Below, one piece after another: positions 38,601-46,810 of a stretch of DNA of 64,000 bases. This DNA is from Qiania dongpingensis (GTDB lineage Bacteria; Bacillota; Clostridia; Lachnospirales; Lachnospiraceae): assembly GCF_014337195.1 (NCBI RefSeq), contig NZ_CP060634.1, positions 1,550,001 to 1,614,000 of the forward strand. The letters are read 5' to 3'. The number at the start of each line of letters is the position of its first letter. Position 1 is the stretch's first letter. A program made the translations under genes and the position numbers. The notes below the pieces were generated by a model that saw only the letters and a program-made list of their open reading frames with translations, searched no databases and was not told where the DNA came from.

Positions 38601-39140
38601 ATCCAGGATACCGCCGCGGACACAAAACTGGCCGCCCTGCTCCACTTGGGCGCATCTGTCATATCCCATGTATATAAGGCGCCTGCGGAGCTCCTCCAGG
38701 TCAAGCTCCTGTCCCTCCTCCAGCAAGATTACACTCTCCGCAAATGCGGACAGAGGCATCAGATGATCCATGCACCCGTCCACTGTGGTGATGATCGTCC
38801 CCTCTCCTTCCTCCAGAAGCTGCTTCAGTACCATCAGGCGCTTCCGGGCGAGCAGGCTGCCCTGTATATCCGCATTATAAAACAGCAGATCCCTGGCCGG
38901 ATATAAAAAAACATTCCTGTCAAAATTCCTGTAATCTTCATATATGTCTTTTGCCCTTGCATCGTTGTAAGTCACAACTAACTTCAGTGGGAACATCCGT
39001 CCCAGCTCCGCCATCTGGTGAACCTTTTGAGAATCGGTGCCGCCACTGACAGAAACAGGACCTCTGCCTCTGCAAAGGTCCTCTTTTGTATCTAAATATT
39101 CTTTCAGTTCAGGCAGCGGACTGCGAAAAGAGCCTGCCAT
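35622..39140 (-). CDS. mfd: Transcription-repair coupling factor
   Basis: Mfd removes RNA polymerase stalled at DNA lesions and recruits UvrA. The 1172-aa protein shows all parts: the UvrB-like N-terminal domain, the CarD-like RNA-polymerase interaction domain (GDYVVHENHGLGIYRG, near 490), the RecG-like translocase with Walker A GDVGYGKTE (near 650) and IIDEEQRFGV, and the C-terminal TRCF domain (IPPSYI). The length is normal. GAGGTG precedes the ATG. It lies 39 nt after pth, the conserved pth-mfd order near the origin of Firmicutes. Confidence 0.97.
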   Translation of the reverse strand: MAGSFRSPLPELKEYLDTKEDLCRGRGPVSVSGGTDSQKVHQMAELGRMFPLKLVVTYNDARAKDIYEDYRNFDRNVFLYPARDLLFYNADIQGSLLARKRLMVLKQLLEEGEGTIITTVDGCMDHLMPLSAFAESVILLEEGQELDLEELRRRLIYMGYDRCAQVEQGGQFCVRGGILDIFPLTEENPVRVELWGDEIDSIRSFDVESQRSIERLEQVRLYPARELVLDKDRLEEGTERLIKEKETYRKQLKEQKRIEEAHRIDTIVGEMVEELREGCFLGALEGCVRYFCPETVSFLEYFKEGIPFFLDEPARIIERANVVEAEFRESMTQRLEKGYLLPGQTDILYSVREVSAALARERSVLFSALEQKTIPVKKRYSMTVKNGNSYHNGFELLVSDLKKWKKEGWRVALLCASRTRGARLAKDLQEQYDLRAYYSEEEDKEILPGEICVLYGSLHRGFEYPMIKFVVIPESDMFGTEKKKRRKRTAYEGKKIQSFSELSAGDYVVHENHGLGIYRGIEKIEVDKIIKDYIKIEYAGNGSLYLPVTQLDMIQKYAGAGAKKPKLNKLGGQEWGRTKSRVKGAVKEIARDLVQLYAARQHTDGFQYGPDTVWQKEFEELFPYEATEDQELAIEATKRDMESKKIMDRLICGDVGYGKTEIAIRAAFKAVQEGKQVVYLVPTTILAQQHYNTFVQRMMDFPVRVDMLSRFRSAAEQKKTLADLKKGLVDILIGTHRVLSDDVVFKDLGLLIIDEEQRFGVAHKEKIKKMRENVDVLTLTATPIPRTLHMSLVGIRDMSVLEEPPMDRVPIQTYVMEYNEEMVREAIERERARGGQVYYVYNRVQDIEDITSKIAELVPDAVVVYAHGQMRERQLEKIMLDFINGEIDVLVSTTIIETGLDISNVNTMIIHDADRFGLSQLYQLRGRVGRSNRTAYAFLMYRRNKLLKEEAEKRLAAIREFTELGSGIKIAMRDLEIRGAGNLLGAEQHGHMEAIGYDLYCKLLNEAVKALKGEGEEESFETAVDFNIDAYIPPSYIKNEVQKLEIYKRISGIEDEEEAMDMRDELTDRFGDLPRSVENLLEISLLKAMAHKVFVTEITGNRQEVRLVMYEKAPFHVEKIPELVKQYGGTLRFTAAEQPYFTYMDRKRENRDGKQMLEKVKILLNAIKELLV

Positions 39141-39179
39141 TCAATCACCTCTGTCTGTTATTGGTGGTTCTAAATCCTA

Positions 39180-39749
39180 TCATTTCTTTTTTCCATTGAA
39201 CTTATTCATGGCCGCCGCCATATCGCCCGCCGCGATCATAGCTGCCGCTTCGGCCGCGTGCACGAGACTTTCCCGAACTTCCGGCAGTTCTTCCGCCGAA
39301 AAATGTCCCAGCACATAGTCCGCCAGATCCATTCGGGGCGGTTTGCTTCCTACCCCCACACGAATCCTGGAAAAAACATCGGTCCCCAGGTGGGAAATGA
39401 TGTTCTTCATCCCGTTATGTCCGCCGGCGCTCCCCTTTTCCCGGATACGGAGCTGTCCCGGATCGAGATTGATATCATCATAGATCACCAAAAGCTCTTC
39501 CGGTGTCAGCTTATAATAATCCAGCACCTCTCTGATACTTTCTCCGCTTAAGTTCATATATGTCTGGGGCTTCAGCAGGATAACCTTCTGTCCCCCAATA
39601 TTTCCCTTTCCAATGAGTCCCTTGTGCTTTTTCGTATCCACTCCGATACGGTAAGAATCCGCCAGCTCATCGATGGCGCCGAATCCCACGTTATGCCTGG
39701 TCCCGGCATAGGCAAGACCCGGATTCCCAAGACCTGCGATCACAAACAT
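39180..39749 (-). CDS. pth: Peptidyl-tRNA hydrolase
   Basis: Recycles peptidyl-tRNA released from ribosomes; essential. The 189-aa protein has the family motifs LGNPGLAYAGTRHNVGF with the catalytic His20, LLKPQTYMNLSGES and the GHNGMKNI segment. It is placed between trkH and mfd with gaps under 40 nt. Confidence 0.96.
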   Translation of the reverse strand: MFVIAGLGNPGLAYAGTRHNVGFGAIDELADSYRIGVDTKKHKGLIGKGNIGGQKVILLKPQTYMNLSGESIREVLDYYKLTPEELLVIYDDINLDPGQLRIREKGSAGGHNGMKNIISHLGTDVFSRIRVGVGSKPPRMDLADYVLGHFSAEELPEVRESLVHAAEAAAMIAAGDMAAAMNKFNGKKK

Positions 39750-39785
39750 ATCTGCTCCTCATTCCCGACATATGGCTGTCCAAAT

Positions 39786-41240
39786 CTAGCATGACTTCTT
39801 CCAGGCGGATGGCACGAATAAGATCAACATGGGAAACAGTTCCAGTCTTCCCGCCAGCATGCAGAAGGACAATACGACCTTGCTGAGCTGCGAAAATCCG
39901 GCGAAATTCCCCATGGGGCCCACCGCCCCCAGGCCCGGCCCGATATTCCCCAGCGCAGAAAGCACCGCGGTGATGGTCGTTTCAATGTCATATCCATCCA
40001 CCGATATCACAAGCATGGCCACTATGGCAATCATAATATAGGTAAAGAAAAAAATCAAGATTCCTTTGATGATGCCCTTTTCAATCACCTTTCCGTCCAT
40101 TCTCGGCGAGCTGATCATCCTGGGGTGGATGAGATGGCGAATTTCCTGCTTAATGGACTTAAACAGAACTAAGACCCGGCTCACCTTTACACCGCCTCCG
40201 GTGGACCCCGCACATGCCCCGACTATCATCAGGGTCACGATGATCATCTTGCTCAGTGTCGGCCAGAGATTAAAGTCCGTAGTGCTGTAACCCGTGGTGG
40301 TCATAATGGAGGACACCTGGAAAAAAGCAGAACGTATGGCATCACTCCACGAACCGTCATAATATTTCTGGGCGATGTTCAGGGTTATAAATACCACAGA
40401 GCCTACGATGATACCCAGGTAGAGCCTGAGCTCCCCATTTTTGAACACATCTCTCACCTGCTTTTTTAGCAACAGGTAATAGACGCTGAAGTTAACGCCG
40501 AACAGCATCATAAATATGGCGATTATCCATTCGGCCGCCGGATTATGATACGCGCCGACACTGGCGTTCATATTGGAAAATCCACCTGTACCGGCACTTC
40601 CCATGGCATGGATCACAGAATCATAAAGCGGCATTTTCGCCGCCACCAGGCAGAGGATATGGGCAATCGTCAGTCCAAAATAGATCAGATACAGGATCCG
40701 CGCCGTCTCCTTCAGCCGCGGGACCATTTTACCCGGCGTCGGGCCGGGGCTCTCCGCTTTTAAAAGCTGAACATTGGATCCGTCCATATTCGGAAGGAAC
40801 GCGAGGACAAATACAAGAATCCCCATGCCGCCTATCCAGTGGGTAAAGCTCCTCCAGAACATGAGGCCCCCGTTGTGAAGTCCCTCTATATCCGTAAGGA
40901 TCGTCGCCCCTGTGGTGGTAAAGCCGGACACTGTCTCAAAAAAGCAGTCCACATATCCGTTAAAATATCCGCTGAAATAAAAGGGCAGCGCTCCAAAGGC
41001 CGCCAGAAATATCCACGCAAATGCAACCGCGGCCAGCCCGTCCCTTGTCTGCATCTTTGTCACCTTCGGCTTCCTGCTGCGAAGCAGAAGTCCGGTGAGC
41101 AAAAGCGGGACGATCGTATAAACAAAGTATATCCAATCATTCACCCCGGTCAAAAGGGCTACGCCGATGGGCAGAAGCATCAGGACCGCCTCATAGCACA
41201 GCACATGTCCGACCACGTATAAAACAAGTGTAATATTCAC
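39786..41240 (-). CDS. trkH: Potassium uptake membrane subunit TrkH
   Basis: The channel-like subunit of a Trk/Ktr K+ uptake system in the cytoplasmic membrane. The 484-aa protein has about ten membrane segments arranged in four pore-loop repeats; selectivity-loop sequences such as TTTGATILTDI, GSAGTGGFSNM and MTTTGYSTTDF are visible. trkA lies 19 nt upstream, giving a two-gene trkA-trkH unit that continues into pth. Confidence 0.93.
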   Translation of the reverse strand: MNITLVLYVVGHVLCYEAVLMLLPIGVALLTGVNDWIYFVYTIVPLLLTGLLLRSRKPKVTKMQTRDGLAAVAFAWIFLAAFGALPFYFSGYFNGYVDCFFETVSGFTTTGATILTDIEGLHNGGLMFWRSFTHWIGGMGILVFVLAFLPNMDGSNVQLLKAESPGPTPGKMVPRLKETARILYLIYFGLTIAHILCLVAAKMPLYDSVIHAMGSAGTGGFSNMNASVGAYHNPAAEWIIAIFMMLFGVNFSVYYLLLKKQVRDVFKNGELRLYLGIIVGSVVFITLNIAQKYYDGSWSDAIRSAFFQVSSIMTTTGYSTTDFNLWPTLSKMIIVTLMIVGACAGSTGGGVKVSRVLVLFKSIKQEIRHLIHPRMISSPRMDGKVIEKGIIKGILIFFFTYIMIAIVAMLVISVDGYDIETTITAVLSALGNIGPGLGAVGPMGNFAGFSQLSKVVLSFCMLAGRLELFPMLILFVPSAWKKSC

Positions 41241-41259
41241 GCTCTATGCCTCCCGACTC

Positions 41260-42618
41260 CTACACTTCAAATACATCATTCAGGTCGTTCACATTGGAGG
41301 ACCTGGAAATGACAATGACATTGTCTTTGGCCATGATACAATCGTTTCCGGTAGGAATGATGATATTTCCATTCCGGACTATCGCCGCCACCAGAAAATT
41401 CTTCTTGAATCTGATATCTTTAAAAGGTACCCCCAGATTCCAGGTGCTCTCCCCGGCGACAAACTCCAAAGCTTCCGCCCTGCCGTCGGCAATCTTATGT
41501 AAAGTCTCAACGTTGCTCCCAATGGTATTCCTGAGCGCCCTCACATATCGGATGATCTGTGCCGCCGTAATGTTTTTCGGACTTATAATGGAATCCACTC
41601 CCATCTCCTTGATGATGCCTTCATAATTCCCCCGGTTGATCTTGGCGATCACCTTGGGGACACGAAGCCGGCTCGCATACAAGGCTGTGAGCAGGTTCTC
41701 TTCATCCCTTCCCGTAAGCGTCACGACAGCTCCCGCCGCTTCCAAATGCTCTTCCTCCAGGATCTGCTCATCCGTCCCGTCTCCATGAATGATGATGCAG
41801 TCCGGGAGCAGCTCATCCAGTTCCTGGCACCGCTTCTTATTTTGCTCAATGATCTTTATCTTCATACCGAGGCGGCTCATCCCAAGTCCCAGATAATAAG
41901 CAATGCGGCCCCCTCCTACTATAACCGCGGTCTTTACCTGTTTTTGGTATTTGCCCTCATATTTAAAAAAGTCCGTTATGGCGGAGGGCTTGCCCGCTAT
42001 GTACATCAGGTCTCCTTCCGCGGGGACGAAGTTTCCGTCCGGTATGATCACTTCATCTCCCCGTACGGCCGTACAGAACAGAATCGGAAATTTAATATCG
42101 TTCATGATACCGGCCAGATTTTTCCCGACGATTTTATCACCTTTTACTACGCGGAAAGCGACAAGCTCCACCTTTCTCGCGGCAAACGTCTCCACGTTAA
42201 TGGCCGTCGGAAAACGGAGGACTCTTCCAATCTCATTGGCCGCCTCCAGCTCCGGATTGATAATCATATTGAGCCCCAGCTCCTGCTTCAGAACAGACAC
42301 TTCGTGGGCGTATTCCGGGTCACGGATCCTGGCCACCGTATGTTTAGCTCCGAGCCGCTTTGCTGTCAGACAGCACAGCATGTTGATCTCGTCGCTGGGC
42401 GTGGTGGCAATGATTAGGTCCGTCTCCCTCACTCCTGCGTCAAGAAGGGCTCGGGTGCTCAAACCGCTTCCCCTCAGACACATAATATCGAGGCTGTCCC
42501 CGCCCTTGTCCGCGGCCTCCTGAGACTTGTCTATCACGGCTACATCATTTCCCTCGGCAGACAGATGCTTCGCCAATGTGTATCCGACTTTACCGATTCC
42601 TACAATTATAATCTTCAT
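41260..42618 (-). CDS. trkA: Trk potassium regulatory subunit TrkA
   Basis: A peripheral NAD-binding subunit that gates TrkH. The 452-aa protein is a tandem duplication of RCK units: Rossmann motifs IVGIGKVG (4-11) and VIVGGGRIA (about 230), each followed by an RCK_C domain (for instance LVAFRVVKGDKIVGKNL). The length and the duplication are typical of full-size TrkA. It is the first gene of the block, behind a good promoter with a hairpin in the leader. Confidence 0.94.
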   Translation of the reverse strand: MKIIIVGIGKVGYTLAKHLSAEGNDVAVIDKSQEAADKGGDSLDIMCLRGSGLSTRALLDAGVRETDLIIATTPSDEINMLCCLTAKRLGAKHTVARIRDPEYAHEVSVLKQELGLNMIINPELEAANEIGRVLRFPTAINVETFAARKVELVAFRVVKGDKIVGKNLAGIMNDIKFPILFCTAVRGDEVIIPDGNFVPAEGDLMYIAGKPSAITDFFKYEGKYQKQVKTAVIVGGGRIAYYLGLGMSRLGMKIKIIEQNKKRCQELDELLPDCIIIHGDGTDEQILEEEHLEAAGAVVTLTGRDEENLLTALYASRLRVPKVIAKINRGNYEGIIKEMGVDSIISPKNITAAQIIRYVRALRNTIGSNVETLHKIADGRAEALEFVAGESTWNLGVPFKDIRFKKNFLVAAIVRNGNIIIPTGNDCIMAKDNVIVISRSSNVNDLNDVFEV

Positions 42619-42643
42619 GTCCTATCCTTCTCCATCATCTGTG

Positions 42644-42698
42644 TATGGGCAATGCCCATAGATAGTTTTATTATATAAGTGATATAAGGAATAAGCAA
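42644..42698 (-). promoter_or_regulatory. trkA promoter and leader hairpin
   Basis: Minus-strand TTGCTT (42693-42698) and TATAAT (42670-42675) with 17-bp spacing. TATGGGC-aat-GCCCATA (42644-42660) lies just downstream, in the leader; it could be an operator or an RNA hairpin. Confidence 0.65.
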
Positions 42699-42758
42699 CC
42701 TGTTTTCAAGTTCTTTTACAACATCTTTAGACCATTTATTTCCTTTAAAGCGAGAAAA

Positions 42759-42784
42759 AGGCAGGCGCCCTTCGGCACCTGCCT
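42759..42784 (-). terminator. Terminator after spoVG
   Basis: A stem AGGCAGG-GCC with loop cttc and one mismatch, followed on the minus strand by TTTTTC. It separates spoVG from the trkA promoter. Confidence 0.8.
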
Positions 42785-42802
42785 GGTTTACTCAACGACT
42801 GT

Positions 42803-43078
42803 TTATTCCTCTTCTTCCGCTTCCAGCAGAGTCGACTCATACTTTGCAAGGATGATACCCTGAATTTTGTCCCTGGTCTCTGAATTGATCGGATGCGCGA
42901 TATCCCGGTATTCGCCGTCGGTGGCTTTCCGGCTGGGCATGGCAATGAACATTCCCTTTTCGCCCTCGATCACTTTAATATCATGAACCACGAATTCGTT
43001 GTCCAGAGTAATAGACACAATTGCTTTCATTTTCCCCTCTTTTGATACCTTCCTAACCCTCACATCTGTAATCTGCAT
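42803..43078 (-). CDS. spoVG: Septation protein SpoVG
   Basis: A small conserved nucleic-acid-binding regulator affecting asymmetric septation and many post-transcriptional processes. The 91-aa sequence begins [11 protein letters not shown] and contains [13 protein letters not shown] and the IAMPSRK motif. The ATG at 43076-43078 is chosen over one eight codons earlier because it gives the family start and has AGGAAGGGG upstream. It follows glgD by 38 nt, so it may be read from the glg transcript. Confidence 0.95.
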   Translation of the reverse strand: MQITDVRVRKVSKEGKMKAIVSITLDNEFVVHDIKVIEGEKGMFIAMPSRKATDGEYRDIAHPINSETRDKIQGIILAKYESTLLEAEEEE

Positions 43079-43116
43079 TTTTATATAGTCCCCTTCCTTC
43101 ATCTCTTACTAGTATA

Positions 43117-44238
43117 TTAAAGTACGAATCTCTCGTTCTTTTCGATGACGATCTTGATATTATCCGGTTCTCCAATGTACGTCATATTGGCCCGAATCGT
43201 ATCTCTGCTCTCCACGATGCAGTTCTCGATCCTGGTATTGTCCCCAATATAGACATCATTGAGAATAATGGAATTCTTGATCACACAGTTGTTTCCAATA
43301 TATGCCTTTTTAAACAAAACTGAATTTTCCACTTCCCCATTGATGATACACCCGCTGGAAATCAGACTGTTTCTCACTTTGGCCCCTATATTGTACTTGG
43401 CCGGCGGATTGTCGTCCACCTTCGAATAAACATCCGGATACGTATTGAAGAAATAATTCCTCACTTCCGGTTTCAGGAACTCCATATTCGTCTTATAATA
43501 CGCATCCACGCATGAAATATTGTTCCAGTAAGATTCCAGCTTGTAAGCGTAGATCCGCTTCATATTTTTGTACCGGATCAGGATATCCTGTACAAAATCG
43601 TAGCGGTCTTCTTCTGCGCATTTTTCGATCAGCTCAATCAGCTGGCGCCGCCGGATCACATAGATGCCGCAGGATACGGTATGGGAGGTAGCTACCATGG
43701 GCTTTTCCTCGAATTCAATGATGCGGCCGTCCGAATTCGTCTTCACCAGTCCAAAACGGCTCACATCTGCTTCGGCCGGCATATCCTTGCATACCACGGT
43801 AATATCGGCCTGTTTGGAGATATGATACTCCAGTACCTTATTATAGTCAAGCTTATAGATACCATCTCCGGAAGCAAGCACCACATAAGGTTCATGGCTG
43901 CTCTTCAAGTAGTTTATGTTCTGCCAGAGAGCGTCAGCCGTCCCTCTGTACCAGTTGCTGTTGACCGTCGTAAGGGTGGGGGTGAATACAAAAAGCCCTC
44001 CCTGCTTTCTTCCGAAATCCCACCATTTTGATGAACTCAAATGCTCATTTAACGATGTGGAATTATACTGGGTGAACACCGCCACCTTTTTAATATGGGA
44101 ATTGGACATGTTGCTCAATGAGAAATCTATGGCCCGATAGCTGCCCGCAACGGGCATTGCGGCAACTGCGCGTTTCTCTGACAATTCCCTCATCCTCTTG
44201 TTATTTCCGCCTGCCAGAATGATCCCTATCGCTCTCAT
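43117..44238 (-). CDS. glgD: Glucose-1-phosphate adenylyltransferase, regulatory-type subunit GlgD
   Basis: A partner of GlgC in ADP-glucose synthesis for glycogen. The 373-aa protein has the nucleotidyltransferase fold, but its N-terminal loop is [19 protein letters not shown] rather than the catalytic GG-x-GSRL...K of GlgC, typical of the modulatory GlgD subunit of Firmicutes. A left-handed beta-helix C-terminus with hexapeptide repeats ([19 protein letters not shown]) follows. Its start overlaps the glgC stop by 4 nt (ATGA), so the subunits are translationally coupled. glgA and glgB are not in the window. Confidence 0.93.
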   Translation of the reverse strand: MRAIGIILAGGNNKRMRELSEKRAVAAMPVAGSYRAIDFSLSNMSNSHIKKVAVFTQYNSTSLNEHLSSSKWWDFGRKQGGLFVFTPTLTTVNSNWYRGTADALWQNINYLKSSHEPYVVLASGDGIYKLDYNKVLEYHISKQADITVVCKDMPAEADVSRFGLVKTNSDGRIIEFEEKPMVATSHTVSCGIYVIRRRQLIELIEKCAEEDRYDFVQDILIRYKNMKRIYAYKLESYWNNISCVDAYYKTNMEFLKPEVRNYFFNTYPDVYSKVDDNPPAKYNIGAKVRNSLISSGCIINGEVENSVLFKKAYIGNNCVIKNSIILNDVYIGDNTRIENCIVESRDTIRANMTYIGEPDNIKIVIEKNERFVL

Positions 44239-45509
44239 TGTGCCTCACCTGCCTTTATAATAAAGTCTCCGCTGCCCAGCTCTCCGTCAGGGTAATCCGA
44301 TGCGGCTGTCACACCGGAAATGGCCGTATTCCTTCCCACCGTCACACCGTCAGGGATATAGGAATCCTCTCCCACGGTCACCAGGTCAAACGCATATACT
44401 CTGGGGTCAAGCTTGCTGGGAGCAAAGTCTCCTGTACCCAGCCGTACATTGGCTCCCACCTCCGTGTTGTCCGCTATGATCGCCTTGTCAACAACCGTGC
44501 CGTCGCCGACCACCACATCCTGCATCAGGATCGAATCCCGTATCACAGCTCCTTTTCCAATCTTCACGCCGGCGCCTATTACCGAGTTATATACCTCCCC
44601 GTATACTTCCGCCCCCTCTGCGACGATGCTCCGCTCAATGACAGAATCCGAAGATATGTATTGAGGCGGAAGAATATCGCTCTTTGTATAAATTTTCCAG
44701 AACTCTTCGTAGAGATTGAACACAGGAATGATATCAACCAGCTCCATGTTCGCTTCCCAGTAGGATCCCAACGTCCCAACGTCCTTCCAGTAGCCGTTGT
44801 ACTCATAAGCAAAAATCCGGTCCCCGCGGCTGTGGCAGTACGGAATCACATGCTTGCCGAAATCACAGCCAGGCTCATCGGACATTGTGATAAGGGCCTC
44901 TTTTAATACTTTCCAGCTGAAGATATAGATGCCCATGGAAGCCAGATTGCTTCTGGGCTTGGCCGGTTTTTCCTCAAACTCCGTTATCCGGTTATTTTCA
45001 TCCGTGATGAGCACACCGAAACGGCTTGCTTCCTCGATGGGCACAGGCAGCGCCGCGATGGTGATATCTGCGTTATTCGCCTTGTGATAATCGAGCATCA
45101 CTTCATAATCCATCTTATAGATATGGTCTCCGGATAAGATCAGAACGTATTCCGGATTATACGCCTCCATATATTCCAGATTTTGATAAATAGCATTGGC
45201 AGTGCCGGTGTACCACTCACTGTTTGTACTCTTTTCGTAAGGCGGCAGCACCGTCACCCCGCCCACATTGCGGTCCAGATCCCACGGGATGCCGATTCCG
45301 ATGTGCGCGTTCAGCCGAAGCGGCTGATACTGAGTCAGGACACCCACCGTATCTATGCCTGAATTGATACAATTGCTCAGCGGAAAATCAATTATCCGGT
45401 ATTTACCGCCAAACGCTGTCGCCGGCTTGGCCACCTTTGACGTCAATACGCCCAGCCTGCTGCCCTGGCCTCCTGCCAGAAGCATCGCAATCATTTCTTT
45501 TTTAACCAC
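44235..45509 (-). CDS. glgC: Glucose-1-phosphate adenylyltransferase catalytic subunit
   Basis: Makes ADP-glucose from ATP and glucose-1-phosphate, the committed step of glycogen synthesis. The 424-aa protein has the catalytic [18 protein letters not shown] loop, the [12 protein letters not shown] metal site, the [19 protein letters not shown] sugar-phosphate region and a beta-helix C-terminus. The start is taken as GTG at 45507-45509, with GAGGTGATAGC upstream; this gives the standard family length. An ATG five codons later is the alternative. Confidence 0.95.
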   Translation of the reverse strand: MVKKEMIAMLLAGGQGSRLGVLTSKVAKPATAFGGKYRIIDFPLSNCINSGIDTVGVLTQYQPLRLNAHIGIGIPWDLDRNVGGVTVLPPYEKSTNSEWYTGTANAIYQNLEYMEAYNPEYVLILSGDHIYKMDYEVMLDYHKANNADITIAALPVPIEEASRFGVLITDENNRITEFEEKPAKPRSNLASMGIYIFSWKVLKEALITMSDEPGCDFGKHVIPYCHSRGDRIFAYEYNGYWKDVGTLGSYWEANMELVDIIPVFNLYEEFWKIYTKSDILPPQYISSDSVIERSIVAEGAEVYGEVYNSVIGAGVKIGKGAVIRDSILMQDVVVGDGTVVDKAIIADNTEVGANVRLGTGDFAPSKLDPRVYAFDLVTVGEDSYIPDGVTVGRNTAISGVTAASDYPDGELGSGDFIIKAGEAQ

Positions 45510-45626
45510 GCTATCACCTCTTGCTGTTATATTTTGTACCACTAGTGTAACACATTTTTTGGAATAAGTGAACAATTATTTTTAGAAAATAGCCTAAATT
45601 TTATGCAATTTATGAGATACATTTTT

Positions 45627-45655
45627 TTGAATCTCCCTTTTTTATATGATATAAT
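45627..45655 (+). promoter_or_regulatory. Candidate promoter of the yhaO-yhaN-like pair
   Basis: TTGAAT (45627-45632) and TATAAT (45650-45655), 17-bp spacer, about 50 nt before the ribosome binding site, in the AT-rich divergent gap with glgC. Confidence 0.7.
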
Positions 45656-45712
45656 GTACACGTTAAGCAGATTATTTTTGACAAGATGACGAATAGAAAG
45701 GAGCTGCTTCTT

Positions 45713-46810
45713 ATGAAATTCATTCATACCGCAGACATCCATCTGGGCTGTCAGCCCGACCGGGGATTTCCCTGGTCCAGAGAGCGTTCATTCGATATCC
45801 TGACCGCTTTCCGGGATCTGATCTCCGCCTGCCGGAAGGAGCGCCCGGACCTCCTGCTCATCGCAGGGGATTTATTTCACCGCCAGCCTGCGCTGGCCGA
45901 ACTCAAGGAGGCAGACGCCCTCTTTGCCAACATACCCGAGATTCCGGTGGTCATGATCGCCGGAAACCACGACTGTGTCCGTCCGGGCTCCGCCCTGTCG
46001 GAGTTTTCCTGGTCTCCCAATGTGACCTTCTTGTCCGGAAGCGGGTTTTCACAGGTTTCCTTTCCCAATCTGGGAACCGTCGTCCATGGATTCAGCTATC
46101 ACACCAGGGAGATCAAGGAAGCTCTGTATGATGATCTGAAGGCCCCGGAGGATGGAAATCTCCATATTCTCCTGGCTCATGGAGGAGACGCGGACCACAT
46201 TCCCCTGGACAGGAAAAAGCTGGCCGCTTCTGGCTTTTCTTACATCGCCCTCGGTCATATACACAAACCGGAAATTGATGCTGAAAATCGTTTGGCCTTT
46301 GCCGGATCCCTCTCTCCCATCGAGCTGACCGAGACCGGGCATCACGGATATATCCAGGGTGAGCTGCTTCCGGGAAAAGACTCCGGAAATCTGAAGCTGC
46401 AGTTCATCCCTCTGTCATCACGCTCCTATATCCCATGCCGGGTGAAAGTAAGCTCCAAAACGACCAATCAGTCGCTTTATCAGACCATAACCAGATTCAT
46501 GGAACAGTACGGGCCTTCCAATATATACAAGCTGGCCCTGACCGGAAAACGGGATCCGGACATCGTCTTTGACGAAGCCTACCTGCGGACAGCGGGAAGG
46601 GTTGTCTCCTATCGGGATGACACGATTCCTTCCTATGACATCCATGCGCTTATGGAAAACCACCGGCACGACCTGATCGGAGATTATATCGGCGCTTTCC
46701 TCACGGACGGTACCGAAGCTTCTCTCACGGACCCGGTAAAAAGCCAGGCTTTTTATTATGGCCTGGATGCGCTTCTGGCCAACTTTGATTCAGAAACAGG
46801 AGAACCATAA
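45713..46810 (+). CDS. YhaO/SbcD-like DNA repair exonuclease (metallophosphoesterase)
   Basis: A calcineurin-like phosphoesterase of the SbcD/Mre11 group, predicted to process DNA ends with the ATPase encoded next to it. The 365-aa protein has the metal-ligand motifs HTADIHLGC (residues 4-12), GDLFHR, GNHD, AHGGDADHI and ALGHIHKPEI in order. The earlier in-frame ATG is rejected because AAGGAG is well spaced for 45713. Its stop overlaps the next start (TAATG), so the pair is coupled. The exact nuclease activity is inferred from the family. Confidence 0.9.
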   Translation: MKFIHTADIHLGCQPDRGFPWSRERSFDILTAFRDLISACRKERPDLLLIAGDLFHRQPALAELKEADALFANIPEIPVVMIAGNHDCVRPGSALSEFSWSPNVTFLSGSGFSQVSFPNLGTVVHGFSYHTREIKEALYDDLKAPEDGNLHILLAHGGDADHIPLDRKKLAASGFSYIALGHIHKPEIDAENRLAFAGSLSPIELTETGHHGYIQGELLPGKDSGNLKLQFIPLSSRSYIPCRVKVSSKTTNQSLYQTITRFMEQYGPSNIYKLALTGKRDPDIVFDEAYLRTAGRVVSYRDDTIPSYDIHALMENHRHDLIGDYIGAFLTDGTEASLTDPVKSQAFYYGLDALLANFDSETGEP